A stretch of DNA of 64,000 nucleotides from Clostridia bacterium (GCA_017456605.1 JAFTJA010000013.1:124001-188000); one strand, 5' to 3'. Shown: positions 8,453 to 16,426, numbered from the stretch's first letter. Notes: a model not told the origin generated them from the sequence alone. Numbers and translations: made by a program.

Positions 8453-8571
8453 ATAAAAGGGCGAAACGATTGAATTCGTTTCTCCCTTTTATCGTACGGT
8501 TCGGCGGTTTCCGACGAACCGTAAAGGTCTTAGGATTATCCTAAATATTTGGAAGATGCCATACATCTTCC
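8453..8571. other. Run of four adjacent palindromic hairpins in a gene-free stretch
   Basis: The 366-nt gap between the EF-G-like gene and the stalk protein holds four back-to-back inverted repeats. They are 8453-8492 (AAAAGGG...CCCTTTT with a GAAACGA/TCGTTTC inner stem), 8495-8523 (REP-like, see separate entry), 8530-8544 (TTAGGATTATCCTAA) and 8551-8571 (GGAAGATG...CATCTTCC). No open frame of note exists. It could be a structured RNA, a stack of mobile palindromes, or the 3' end of the stalk-gene transcript. GGGGGCGTTTTTATTTG follows on the minus strand. Confidence 0.6.
8495..8523 (+). repeat. REP-like palindrome, copy outside the RAYT gene
   Basis: TACGGTTCG and CGAACCGTA form a 9-bp stem around GCGGTTTCCGA. 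The central 23 nt equal the palindrome inside the RAYT gene at 10013-10035 except for one base pair, which changes on both arms (T-A here, G-C there). Confidence 0.7.
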
Positions 8572-8628
8572 CTACTTGTTACAGTACCGGACATATTTTA
8601 CAATTATATGAGATTTATCCCATTTGTA

Positions 8629-9342
8629 TTATTCAATGATTGCGTTAGCTATTCCGTATGTGGCTTGTGCCCAAGTATCACCTTCAGGATTTACTGCCTC
8701 GATTTTTAACTGAAGAGCACCACTTAAATTAACATTATAAGTGCTGGGCATTTGATTATGCTTTAGTTTTATAATTTTTATTAATTCATTATCTGCATAT
8801 ATTCTTAATTCTAAATTTTGATTAGCTGTACCATCAACATGTCCTGCCGTAAAGGATAAAGTATTGTATTGGCCATTAAGATTATACAAAGATATAACCG
8901 ACTCGCAATTATATGGCGTAACAGTAAAACCTCTAGTGTATAACTCTCCTGCCATAGAAAAGTTTTTTCCGTTATTTGATGTACACTCTTCATATCTCCA
9001 TTCATCGAACTCATATGCTGGGCATATATCAGTAAGATATGTTTCTTTTCCAGGCATTTTACCTATGTACACGCTATGACTTGAACCATCCCAGTTTACA
9101 TCCTTTTCTATTGCTTCACCTATTGCTCTAACAGGGAGATATGTGGTTCCGTTGTAAATAAAAGGTTCCACCGTTTTGCCTGTTGCATCTTTTGGTTCAA
9201 TTTTTTCACCGTCAACATAAATTTTAATATCATTATATAGTGCCTCAATTATTTCTGGTCCGCTTTTGGCAAATACCACTCCACTTGTCAGCATTGCACC
9301 AATCAGCACACCTGCAATTAGTCCTTGTAATCTTTTCTTCAT
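8629..9342 (-). CDS. Secreted stalk-domain (copper amine oxidase N-like) protein with NPCBM-like domain
   Basis: The 237-residue protein has a signal peptide (residues 1-25, ending V-V-F-A-K). A copper-amine-oxidase N-terminal 'stalk' domain follows at about residues 36-96 ('YVDGEKIEPKDATGKTVEPF', 'YNGTTYLPVRAIGEAI'). After it comes a beta-rich region of about 130 residues that resembles NPCBM/NEW2 carbohydrate-binding domains ('GGELYTRGFTV'-type start, 'LELRIYADNELI'). It is probably exported and binds cell-surface or extracellular glycan; no catalytic residues are recognised. It is transcribed divergently from the XRE regulator, whose repeated operator covers its promoter, so the two probably form a regulatory pair. 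The lower GC than flanking genes suggests acquisition by transfer. Confidence 0.75.
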   Translation of the reverse strand: MKKRLQGLIAGVLIGAMLTSGVVFAKSGPEIIEALYNDIKIYVDGEKIEPKDATGKTVEPFIYNGTTYLPVRAIGEAIEKDVNWDGSSHSVYIGKMPGKETYLTDICPAYEFDEWRYEECTSNNGKNFSMAGELYTRGFTVTPYNCESVISLYNLNGQYNTLSFTAGHVDGTANQNLELRIYADNELIKIIKLKHNQMPSTYNVNLSGALQLKIEAVNPEGDTWAQATYGIANAIIE

Positions 9343-9372
9343 TTTGTTTTACCTCCTAATCACCTTTCGCAA

Positions 9373-9443
9373 AGGCTTTATATAGCCTATATAGTATCAT
9401 ATATAGCCTACTTTGTCAATACTTGTAGACTATAATTAGTCTA
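9373..9443. promoter_or_regulatory. Operator region of the XRE regulator
   Basis: Two exact 11-bp direct repeats TATATAGCCTA (9379-9389, 9400-9410) lie 21 bp apart, two helical turns. Two inverted repeats have 6-nt spacers: AGGCT-N6-AGCCT (9373-9388) and TAGACT-N6-AGTCTA (9426-9443). The latter contains a TATAAT that could be the regulator's own -10 box. Confidence 0.65.
9391..9419 (-). promoter_or_regulatory. Promoter of the stalk-domain gene, overlapped by operators
   Basis: TTGACA, 17 nt, TACTAT on the minus strand. The second 11-bp operator repeat fills the spacer, so binding there should block RNA polymerase. Confidence 0.6.
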
Positions 9444-9474
9444 TAAATTTACGTAAATTATATGAGGTAGGAAA

Positions 9475-9717
9475 ATGGATACTTATACAACAGTAAAAAA
9501 CAGAATTTTATATTTATGCGAAGAAAAAGGAATTACAATCAATAAATTAGCAACTGAGTCCGGTGTTGCTCCATCAACTATTAAAAATATTTTGTACGGA
9601 AAAAGTCAAAATCCCGGAATTGTTACTTTAAAAATGCTATGCGATGGTTTAGGAACAACTCTAACGGAATTTTTCAATACAGAGGAATTTGAAAACCTTG
9701 AACAAGAAATAAAATAA
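9475..9717 (+). CDS. Small XRE-family HTH transcriptional regulator
   Basis: The 80-residue protein is almost entirely one Cro/C1-type helix-turn-helix. The segment 'GITINKLATESGVAPSTIKN' spans helices 2-3 (about residues 20-39), and 'NPGIVTLKMLCDGLGTTLTEF' (about 47-66) is the helical tail usual for this family. It probably binds the palindromes in the 9373-9443 region, repressing itself and the divergent stalk gene (inference from the repeats). It precedes the RAYT gene by 10 nt and probably shares its transcript. A good ribosome site (GAGGTAGGAAA) stands before the ATG. Confidence 0.85.
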   Translation: MDTYTTVKNRILYLCEEKGITINKLATESGVAPSTIKNILYGKSQNPGIVTLKMLCDGLGTTLTEFFNTEEFENLEQEIK

Positions 9718-9727
9718 GGAAAAAGAT

Positions 9728-10225
9728 ATGGAATTACCAAAACGAAAACCAACAAGATTAAAAGGATATGATTATTCAACACCGGGAATATATTTTCTCA
9801 CGGTATGCGTGAAAGATAGAAAAAAGTTATTAGGTGAAATCGTAGGGTGCGGTAATTTTGACGCACCGCAAATGATATTATCTGAATATGGAATAATTCT
9901 TGATAGACATATTAGGTTGATGAATGAAAAATATCCCCACATAAATATAGATAAATATGTAATTATGCCAAATCATTTTCATTTAATCCTCAGCATAACA
10001 GATTACAAAAACGGTGCGTCGGAAACCGCCGCACCCTACAATAATGAAACCTCAAAATTTATATCGTTATTAAAAAGATATTGCAATAGAGAATATGGCG
10101 AAAATATATGGCAATCATCTTGCAATGACCACATAATCAGAGGTCAAAAAGATTATCAAAAAATATGGGAATATATAGATACAAATGTTATAAGATGGCA
10201 AAAAGATTGTTTTTATAAAGATTAA
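9728..10225 (+). CDS. REP-associated tyrosine transposase (RAYT, IS200/Y1-like)
   Basis: The 165-residue protein has the Y1 transposase fold. The metal-binding HUH motif reads M-P-N-H83-F-H85-L-I. The likely catalytic tyrosine is Y149 in W-E-Y-I-D-T-N, by alignment from memory with E. coli TnpA-REP, and 'NHIIR'-like N-D-H-I-I-R precedes it. All key residues are present, so the enzyme may be active. Known relatives nick and join single-stranded REP hairpins. Unusually, the reading frame contains two GC-rich palindromes of that kind, coding for residues about 38-48 and 95-104, without breaking the frame. A third copy lies 1.3 kb upstream. The gene follows an XRE regulator by 10 nt and ends at a strong terminator. 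Confidence 0.9.
   Translation: MELPKRKPTRLKGYDYSTPGIYFLTVCVKDRKKLLGEIVGCGNFDAPQMILSEYGIILDRHIRLMNEKYPHINIDKYVIMPNHFHLILSITDYKNGASETAAPYNNETSKFISLLKRYCNREYGENIWQSSCNDHIIRGQKDYQKIWEYIDTNVIRWQKDCFYKD
9846..9867 (+). repeat. REP-like palindrome A inside the RAYT coding sequence
   Basis: GGTGCG and CGCACC enclose GTAATTTTGA; the 5' flank is GTAG (9842-9845). It encodes part of G-C-G-N-F-D-A-P-Q, an insertion before the usual M-I-L-S-E-Y-G segment. Confidence 0.65.
10013..10035 (-). repeat. REP-like palindrome B inside the RAYT coding sequence, inverted
   Basis: Read on the minus strand it is GTAG-GGTGCG-GCGGTTTCCGA-CGCACC, the same flank and stem as copy A and the same core as the copy at 8495-8523. 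Confidence 0.7.
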
Positions 10226-10226
10226 A

Positions 10227-10255
10227 GGCCCTCGCAATTTTGCGAGAGCCTTTTT
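10227..10255 (+). terminator. Terminator of the XRE-RAYT unit
   Basis: GGCCCTCGCAA pairs with TTGCGAGAGCC (one mismatch), followed by TTTTTAC directly behind the RAYT stop. Confidence 0.85.
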
Positions 10256-10310
10256 ACTTTCCTTTAGAGTACACCCCATATGAGGTCGTTTCTTTTTTCG
10301 TTAATTGCTT

Positions 10311-13300
10311 TTATGCTTTTTCGATTGCAATTTTTACCTTTTCGCCGTTGATGTTCCATTCTCTGCCGTCATTTTCGGCACCTTCGATTGAAACAGCAAG
10401 GGCCTGAGCAGAAATTTCTGCTTTGTTTGCAGTGATTATTGCATCAATCTTTTCACTTCCGCAATATGAAACGCGGATGTTGTCCTGAACTTCAAAGCCG
10501 CTGTCTTTTCTCATTGTCTGGATTTTGCTGAGGATTTCTCTCACAAAGCCCTCTTCAATGAGTTCATCAGTGAGGTTTGTATCAAGGACAACTGTATAGT
10601 TTGCATCGCTGTCAGACACAAAGCCGTCCTTTTGAAGTGTTTCAACCAGAACGTCGTCAATGCCAAATTCAACAGCTGTGCCCTCAACGGTGAGTTTCAC
10701 CATTTCGCCATTATTGAGGGTTGCCATAACCTCGGCGCCGTTCATCTTGTTCACTTCTTCAAAGATTGCTCTTACAATCTTGCCGTATTTCGGTCCCATT
10801 GTCTTGAGCTGTGGCTTGAAGTTGTATGAAATGAACGCACTTGCATCATCGGTGATTTCAAGTTCTTTTACGTTAAGCTCGTCAAGAACTATGTCTTTAT
10901 ATACCTCGTTTATCTTTTCATTTGTCTGAACAAAAATCTTCGCAATCGGCTGTCTGTTCTTGATGTTTGCCGCATTTCGGCAGGCACGACCAAGGATTAC
11001 AATCTTTCTTACCGCATCCATTTCAGCCTCGATGTCCGCAAAGTCAAATTCAGCATTTGCTTTCGGGAAATCGCAAAGGTGAACACTTTCGGGGGCATTC
11101 TTATCCACATTGAGGACAAGGTTCTGATAAATCATTTCTGTCATAAATGGGATAAACGGTGCACAAACCTTTGAGAATTCAGTAAGAACTGTATAAAGTG
11201 TCATATATGCAGAAATCTTGTCATCTGTGAGCTCGCTTGCCCAGAATCTTTCTCTTGAGCGGCGAACATACCAGTTTGAAAGCTCGTCGGTGAATTCCTG
11301 AATAACACGTGTAGCCTCAGTAATCTTGTAATTTTCAAGATATTCGTCAACAGTGCGGATTACAAAGTTCAGCTTTGAAAGAATCCACTTGTCAAGAAGT
11401 GTCAGCTTTTCTTTATCAAGCTTGTGCTCTGTGGGATTGAACTTGTCGATGTCTGCATAAAGCACATAGAATGCATAAGTGTTCCAAAGTGTACCAAGGA
11501 ACTTTCTTTGTGACTCAGAGACAGCCTCATCATGGAAACGGTTAGGAAGCCACGGAGCACTGTTTGAATAGAAATACCATCTTACCGCATCCGAGCCCTG
11601 TTTATTGAGAACATCCCAGGGGTTGACAACATTACCTATATGCTTTGACATCTTGCGTCCATCCCTATCCTGAACGTGACCAAGCACGATAACGTTCTTA
11701 TATGGGGATTTGTCAAAGAGCAGTGTTGAAATTGCAATAAGTGTATAGAACCAACCTCTTGTCTGGTCGATAGCTTCACTGATAAAGTCTGCAGGGAAAT
11801 TGTTGTCAAACATTTCCTTGTTTTCAAAGGGATAGTGCCACTGTGCAAAGGGCATTGAGCCTGAGTCAAACCAGCAGTCAATAACATCCGAAACCCTCTT
11901 CATTTTTCCGCCGCACTTTTCGCACTTTAAGAATACATTGTCAACATATGGCTTGTGGAGTTCGATATCTTCGGGCACGTCAATGCCTTTTTCTTTGAGT
12001 TCCTGAATTGAGCCAATGCATTCGTGATGACCACATTCGCAAGTCCAGATAGGAAGCGGTGTTCCCCAGTATCTTGAACGTGAAAGACCCCAGTCAATTA
12101 CATTTTCAAGGAAGTTTCCAAATCTGCCGTGCTTGATGTTGTCAGGCATCCAGTTTACTGTCTCATTATTCTTGAGGAGCTGGTCGCGAACAGCTGACAT
12201 CTTGATAAACCATGTGTCACAAGCGTAATAAAGAAGCGGTGTGTCACATCTCCAGCAGAACGGATAGCTGTGCTCGAAGTTTATAACTTCAAACAGCTGA
12301 TTTCTTTCTTTCAGGTCACGTATAACAAGCTTGTCAACGTCTTTTACAAACATACCCTTCCACGGCTCAACGGCATCAACAAAGTTACCCTGAGGGTTAA
12401 CAAGGTTAACGAAAGGCAGGTCGTTTTCTTTGCCCACACGTGAGTCATCTTCACCAAATGCAGGCGCGATGTGAACGATACCTGTACCGTCGCTCATTGT
12501 AACATAGTTGTCAGCAACAATGAAATGGCCTTTTTTGTCAAGTGTCGCAAAGTCATAAAGGGGCTCATATTCAAGGCCACAGAGGTCTGTGCCGATGTAT
12601 TTTTCAATTACTTCATATTCATCCTTGATAACTGTTTCAAGAAGTGCTTCAGCCAAAATAAAGGTTTCGTCAGCCACCTTTACCTTTACATAGGTTTCGT
12701 GAGGGTTAACGCACAGTGCCACGTTTGAGGGAAGTGTCCAGGGGGTTGTGGTCCATGCCAGGATATATTCATTTGTCTTGCCCTTAACAATAAACTTTGC
12801 AATGAGAGATGCCTCTTTTACATCCTTATAGCCCTGGGCAACCTCATGGCTTGAAAGGGATGTGCCACAGCGTGGGCAGTAGGGCATAATTTTGTGACCC
12901 TTGTAAAGGAGCTTTTTGTCCCAGATGGTTTTGAGTGCCCACCAAACCGACTCAATATAATCGTTGTGGTAGGTAACATAAGGATTTTCCATATCAGCCC
13001 AAAAGCCGACACGGTCACTCATTTCCTCCCACTCGCTCTGGTAGGTGAAAACGCTGTCCTTACATTTTTTTACAAAGTCTTCGATACCATAGTTTTCAAT
13101 CTGTGGCTTTCCGCTGATGCCAAGCTGTTTTTCAACCTCAAGCTCAACAGGAAGACCATGAGTATCCCAGCCCGCTTTTCTCTGCACGCTAAAGCCTTTC
13201 ATGGTGCGATAACGGGGAATAAGGTCCTTGATAACACGGGTGAGAACGTGGCCGATATGTGGCTTTCCGTTCGCCGTGGGGGGACCATCAAAGAATGTAT

Positions 13301-13421
13301 AAATTTCACCGCTTTCGCGGTTTTTTATACTCTTTTTGAAAATGTCATTATCCTTCCAAAACTGGACAACTTCTTTTTCTCTGTCCACAAAAGATAAATC
13401 GGTTGACACCTTGTCGTACAT
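10311..13421 (-). CDS. ileS: Isoleucyl-tRNA synthetase
   Basis: The 1036-residue enzyme charges tRNA-Ile. Class I signatures are present: H-I-G-H at residues 55-58 in G-P-P-T-A-N-G-K-P-H-I-G-H, and K-M-S-K-H around residue 590. The editing domain starts near residue 190 ('ILAWTTTPWTLPSNVALCVN'). K-M-S-K-H-I-G-N with His, rather than K-M-S-K-S-L-G-N, and the overall length point to the type 2 (eukaryote-like) IleS group; that group is often naturally less sensitive to mupirocin (known for the family, not tested here). Cysteine pairs C-P-R-C and C-E-K-C may bind zinc. It is a single gene; no T-box was found upstream. Confidence 0.97.
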   Translation of the reverse strand: MYDKVSTDLSFVDREKEVVQFWKDNDIFKKSIKNRESGEIYTFFDGPPTANGKPHIGHVLTRVIKDLIPRYRTMKGFSVQRKAGWDTHGLPVELEVEKQLGISGKPQIENYGIEDFVKKCKDSVFTYQSEWEEMSDRVGFWADMENPYVTYHNDYIESVWWALKTIWDKKLLYKGHKIMPYCPRCGTSLSSHEVAQGYKDVKEASLIAKFIVKGKTNEYILAWTTTPWTLPSNVALCVNPHETYVKVKVADETFILAEALLETVIKDEYEVIEKYIGTDLCGLEYEPLYDFATLDKKGHFIVADNYVTMSDGTGIVHIAPAFGEDDSRVGKENDLPFVNLVNPQGNFVDAVEPWKGMFVKDVDKLVIRDLKERNQLFEVINFEHSYPFCWRCDTPLLYYACDTWFIKMSAVRDQLLKNNETVNWMPDNIKHGRFGNFLENVIDWGLSRSRYWGTPLPIWTCECGHHECIGSIQELKEKGIDVPEDIELHKPYVDNVFLKCEKCGGKMKRVSDVIDCWFDSGSMPFAQWHYPFENKEMFDNNFPADFISEAIDQTRGWFYTLIAISTLLFDKSPYKNVIVLGHVQDRDGRKMSKHIGNVVNPWDVLNKQGSDAVRWYFYSNSAPWLPNRFHDEAVSESQRKFLGTLWNTYAFYVLYADIDKFNPTEHKLDKEKLTLLDKWILSKLNFVIRTVDEYLENYKITEATRVIQEFTDELSNWYVRRSRERFWASELTDDKISAYMTLYTVLTEFSKVCAPFIPFMTEMIYQNLVLNVDKNAPESVHLCDFPKANAEFDFADIEAEMDAVRKIVILGRACRNAANIKNRQPIAKIFVQTNEKINEVYKDIVLDELNVKELEITDDASAFISYNFKPQLKTMGPKYGKIVRAIFEEVNKMNGAEVMATLNNGEMVKLTVEGTAVEFGIDDVLVETLQKDGFVSDSDANYTVVLDTNLTDELIEEGFVREILSKIQTMRKDSGFEVQDNIRVSYCGSEKIDAIITANKAEISAQALAVSIEGAENDGREWNINGEKVKIAIEKA

Positions 13422-13567
13422 AATAAATGCCTCCTAAGTATATAAAATCATCTTAAACCTAATAATTAACCATTATATTTTACAAGAAATTTTCTGCTTT
13501 GTAAAGGGATTTGCCGAAATTCCTTAAAATTTTGGTAAATTTTTTCGTTTTGTTAATAAAATTTTAA

Positions 13568-13596
13568 TTGAAATAGCCTTTTTTTTGTGCTATACT
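13568..13596 (+). promoter_or_regulatory. Sigma-A promoter of the ClpE-like gene
   Basis: TTGAAA, 17 nt, TATACT about 60 nt before the ATG at 13658. A short GGTGC-TACC-GCACC hairpin lies in the leader. No CIRCE or CtsR-type heptad repeat was seen. Confidence 0.7.
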
Positions 13597-13657
13597 GTGA
13601 TTTATACTTTAAAAATTCAGGTGCTACCGCACCGCGATTATATACGGAGGTAAAACT

Positions 13658-16024
13658 ATGCTCTGTACAAGATGCAAAAAAAATATGGCAGTGGTTTTCG
13701 TTACCAAAATGGAACCCGACGGCAAACAGGTGAACGAAGGCTATTGCCTTTCGTGCGCCAAGGAACTGAATATTGACGCGGTTTCAAATATGATAAAAAG
13801 CCTTGGGATAAGCCCGGAAGAATTTGACAACATGAACAGCGAAACAATGAAAATGATGGAAGAAATGGTTGGCTCAGGTGAGGGCTTTGACCCCATGCAG
13901 ATGATGGCAGGCGAATTTTTAGGCGAAGAAGACTTCGATGACAGCGAGGACGGCGGTGCAATGAAAAAATCGCCCCTCTCCTTCCTTTCGAATATGTTTG
14001 GCGGGAAACCTGCTGACGAAAATGGTGCAACATCACAAAACGCATCGTCGACAAAAAACGCTAAGGACTCTAAAACGAAAAAGGACAAAGGTCGCAAATT
14101 TCTGGATATGTATGGCACAAACCTCACCAAAAAAGCAAAGCTTGGCGAAATTGACCGCGTAATCGGCAGAGAAGTTGAAATGAACCGTATCACCCAAATT
14201 CTCAACCGTCGCACGAAGAACAATCCTGTTTTAATCGGCGAGCCTGGTGTTGGAAAAACCGCTATTGCGGAGGGGCTCGCCCTGAGAATTGCTGAGGGGA
14301 ACGTCCCGGCAAAGCTTTTGGGATATGAAATATATCTCCTTGATATGGCGGCTATGGTGGCAGGCACACAGTTCCGCGGTCAGTTTGAGTCCCGGCTCAA
14401 GAGCCTTATCAGCGAGGTAAAGGCTCTTGGAAACATTATTCTTGTTATTGACGAAGTTCACATTCTCACCAAAGCCGGCGACGCCGAGGGTGCAATGAAT
14501 GCAGGAAACATTTTAAAGCCTGCACTCTCTCGTGGTGAAATTCAAATTATCGGTGCAACCACTTTGGAAGAGTACCGCAAGCATATTGAAAAAGACAGTG
14601 CCCTAGAGCGCAGATTTCAGTCTGTCATTGTGGAAGAACCATCTGTCGAAGAAACCATTGAAATGCTCCGTGGCATAAAGAGCTACTATGAAGACTATCA
14701 CAAGGTGAAAATCACTGATGATATTATCCGTTGTGCCGCTGTCCTTTCAAAAAGATATATTACGGACAGATTTCTCCCTGACAAGGCCATTGACGTGATT
14801 GACGAGGCGGCATCAAAGGCAAATCTTGACAACGTGGCACTTACTGACCTTGCCAAGCTGAAATCTCAGTTTAAAGACGTCAAAACCGCTCAGGCAGAGC
14901 TTGAAACACAAAACACCGAAGAAAATCAGGAAGTTACCCAAAGCTATGAAAAGCTTGCCGAGCTCAAAAGCCGTGAGTGTCAGCTCCTCGCTGAGATTGA
15001 CGAGCTTGAAAAGACGCTCAGCGATGTTTATCTCACCACCGATGATTTGGCAGCTGTTATTGAGGGTTGGACAAAAATTCCCGTTAAAAACATAACCGAA
15101 TTTGAAACAAACCGACTTGTAAACCTTGAGGAACGGCTTCACAAAAATCTTATCGGGCAAAACGAGGCAGTCTCCGCAGTATCCCGCGGTATCCGCCGCA
15201 AGCGCGCAGGGTTTAGTCTCAAACGCCGTCCTGCCTCCTTTATTTTTGTGGGTCCCACGGGTGTGGGCAAAACAGAGCTTGTGAAACAGATTGCCAAAGA
15301 GGTTTTTGATACTGAGGACGCACTCATTCGCTTTGATATGTCCGAGTTTATGGAAAAGCATGCCGTATCAAGGCTCATCGGCTCACCACCCGGATATGTG
15401 GGCTATGACGATGCCGGTCAGCTCACCGAAAAAATAAGACGCCATCCCTACTCCGTTATACTTTTTGACGAGATTGAAAAGGCGCATCCCGATGTTTTCA
15501 ATATACTTCTTCAAATTCTTGACGACGGGCGTATCACCGACAGCCACGGCAAAACAGTTTCTTTTGAAGATACCATAATCGTTATGACATCAAATGCCGG
15601 TAGTGATACACTTGGCGGCATTGCAGGCTTTGGTGCAAGCAGCAATGCATCAAATAAGCTCAAGGCAGAAAAGGCTCTCAAACAGCTGTTCAGACCGGAA
15701 TTCCTCAACCGCATCGACGAAATAATCGTCTTTGATGAACTTTCAAATGACGACCTCTTGAAAATCGTTGACCTTATGCTGGCTGAACTCAATAAGGGAC
15801 TTCTGGAAAAAGGTATTGCCCTTGAAGTGACAAACGAAGCAAAAGAAATCATTGTCAAAAACGGATATAATGTCCAGTATGGCGCACGTCCTATGCGCAG
15901 ATATATCGAAAGACATATTGAGGATGCGTTGGCACAGATGTTTATTGGCGGAGAAATTCAGGAGGGAAGTCAAATCTTTGTTACTGCAGAAAATGACACC
16001 CTCAAAGTTTCCAAAACTCAATAA
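13658..16024 (+). CDS. ClpE-like AAA+ unfoldase with N-terminal zinc finger
   Basis: The 788-residue ATPase has two AAA+ modules. Walker A motifs are G-E-P-G-V-G-K-T (194-201) and G-P-T-G-V-G-K-T (532-539), and Walker B motifs are I-L-V-I-D-E (261-266) and V-I-L-F-D-E-I (600-606). An arginine-finger pair lies at E-R-R about residue 319. A coiled middle segment lies at about 398-455. The N-terminus carries C3-x-x-C6 and C30-x-x-C33, a zinc finger like that of ClpE and McsA, instead of the Clp-N repeats of ClpC. Residues 100-145 are a poorly ordered Ser/Lys-rich linker. Such proteins unfold substrates for ClpP; no clpP or mcsA/mcsB gene is nearby. Confidence 0.9.
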   Translation: MLCTRCKKNMAVVFVTKMEPDGKQVNEGYCLSCAKELNIDAVSNMIKSLGISPEEFDNMNSETMKMMEEMVGSGEGFDPMQMMAGEFLGEEDFDDSEDGGAMKKSPLSFLSNMFGGKPADENGATSQNASSTKNAKDSKTKKDKGRKFLDMYGTNLTKKAKLGEIDRVIGREVEMNRITQILNRRTKNNPVLIGEPGVGKTAIAEGLALRIAEGNVPAKLLGYEIYLLDMAAMVAGTQFRGQFESRLKSLISEVKALGNIILVIDEVHILTKAGDAEGAMNAGNILKPALSRGEIQIIGATTLEEYRKHIEKDSALERRFQSVIVEEPSVEETIEMLRGIKSYYEDYHKVKITDDIIRCAAVLSKRYITDRFLPDKAIDVIDEAASKANLDNVALTDLAKLKSQFKDVKTAQAELETQNTEENQEVTQSYEKLAELKSRECQLLAEIDELEKTLSDVYLTTDDLAAVIEGWTKIPVKNITEFETNRLVNLEERLHKNLIGQNEAVSAVSRGIRRKRAGFSLKRRPASFIFVGPTGVGKTELVKQIAKEVFDTEDALIRFDMSEFMEKHAVSRLIGSPPGYVGYDDAGQLTEKIRRHPYSVILFDEIEKAHPDVFNILLQILDDGRITDSHGKTVSFEDTIIVMTSNAGSDTLGGIAGFGASSNASNKLKAEKALKQLFRPEFLNRIDEIIVFDELSNDDLLKIVDLMLAELNKGLLEKGIALEVTNEAKEIIVKNGYNVQYGARPMRRYIERHIEDALAQMFIGGEIQEGSQIFVTAENDTLKVSKTQ

Positions 16025-16033
16025 CATCTTTTG

Positions 16034-16062
16034 TTGACACAAAATCAAATATGTGATATAAT
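16034..16062 (+). promoter_or_regulatory. Perfect-consensus promoter of the hydrogenase-maturation operon
   Basis: TTGACA, exactly 17 nt, TATAAT. It begins 10 nt after the ClpE-like stop and leaves a leader of about 110 nt. Confidence 0.85.
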
Positions 16063-16099
16063 TATTTTGCTGAGAACAAGGATAAATTTCTGAGTTTCA

Positions 16100-16171
16100 G
16101 GCAAAGAACAAAGCCTTATATTTTATGTATTTTTGTACTCTTTGCCCTCGGCAGAGAGTACTTTTATTTTT
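16100..16171 (+). promoter_or_regulatory. Attenuator-like leader with intrinsic terminator ahead of the TM1266-hydE-hydG operon
   Basis: GTACTCTTTGCC (16135-16146) pairs with GGCAGAGAGTAC (16150-16161) in a 12-bp stem with a CTC loop and is followed by TTTTATTTTT. It lies between promoter and first gene. GGCAAAGA at 16100-16107 can pair with TCTTTGCC of the terminator's left arm (16139-16146), a possible antiterminator. The ribosome site TGGAGG comes right after the T-run. I do not recognise a known riboswitch. Confidence 0.6.
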
Positions 16172-16183
16172 GGAGGTTTTTAA

Positions 16184-16426
16184 ATGGAAACAAAAATTGC
16201 AATTATTGGAATTATTATCAACAACCTTGACGCATCCGAAGAAATTAACCGTATTCTCCACGATTACAGCGACTATATCGTGGGAAGAATGGGTATTCCC
16301 TACCGCGAAAAAGACCTTTCGGTGATGAGCATTGTCCTTGACGCATCCACTGATGTTATAGGTGCACTTTCAGGAAAGCTGGGAATGCTTAAAGACGTAA
16401 ACGTAAAAACCGTTTGTTCAAAATAA
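16184..16426 (+). CDS. TM1266-like iron-only hydrogenase system regulator
   Basis: The 80-residue protein matches the small ferredoxin-like-fold family annotated as putative iron-only hydrogenase system regulator ('RMGIPYREKDLSVMSIVLDA', 'GALSGKLGMLKDVNVKTVCS'). The fold resembles ACT/NikR-C domains that bind small ligands, though the real function of the family is unproven. It heads the operon TM1266-hydE-hydG-Dabb, with 22 nt to hydE. The strong promoter and leader terminator upstream suggest tuned expression. Its constant pairing with H-cluster maturases in other anaerobes (known) supports a role in hydrogenase assembly or its control. Confidence 0.9.
   Translation: METKIAIIGIIINNLDASEEINRILHDYSDYIVGRMGIPYREKDLSVMSIVLDASTDVIGALSGKLGMLKDVNVKTVCSK

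Noticed and set aside
13620-13640. Sequence GGTGCTACCGCACCGCG upstream of the ClpE-like gene resembles a T-box core
   Set aside because: It is a simple GGTGC-TACC-GCACC hairpin. There is no stem I, no AGUA/GAA loop, no downstream terminator, and the gene is not of a T-box class. No T-box was found on the ileS side either.
13741-14367. 208-residue open frame antisense to the ClpE-like gene
   Set aside because: It is a mirror of the real coding strand, rich in Ser/Pro, without a ribosome site or family match. Similar antisense frames at 2290-2988, 24301-25137 and 40364-41083 were dropped for the same reason.
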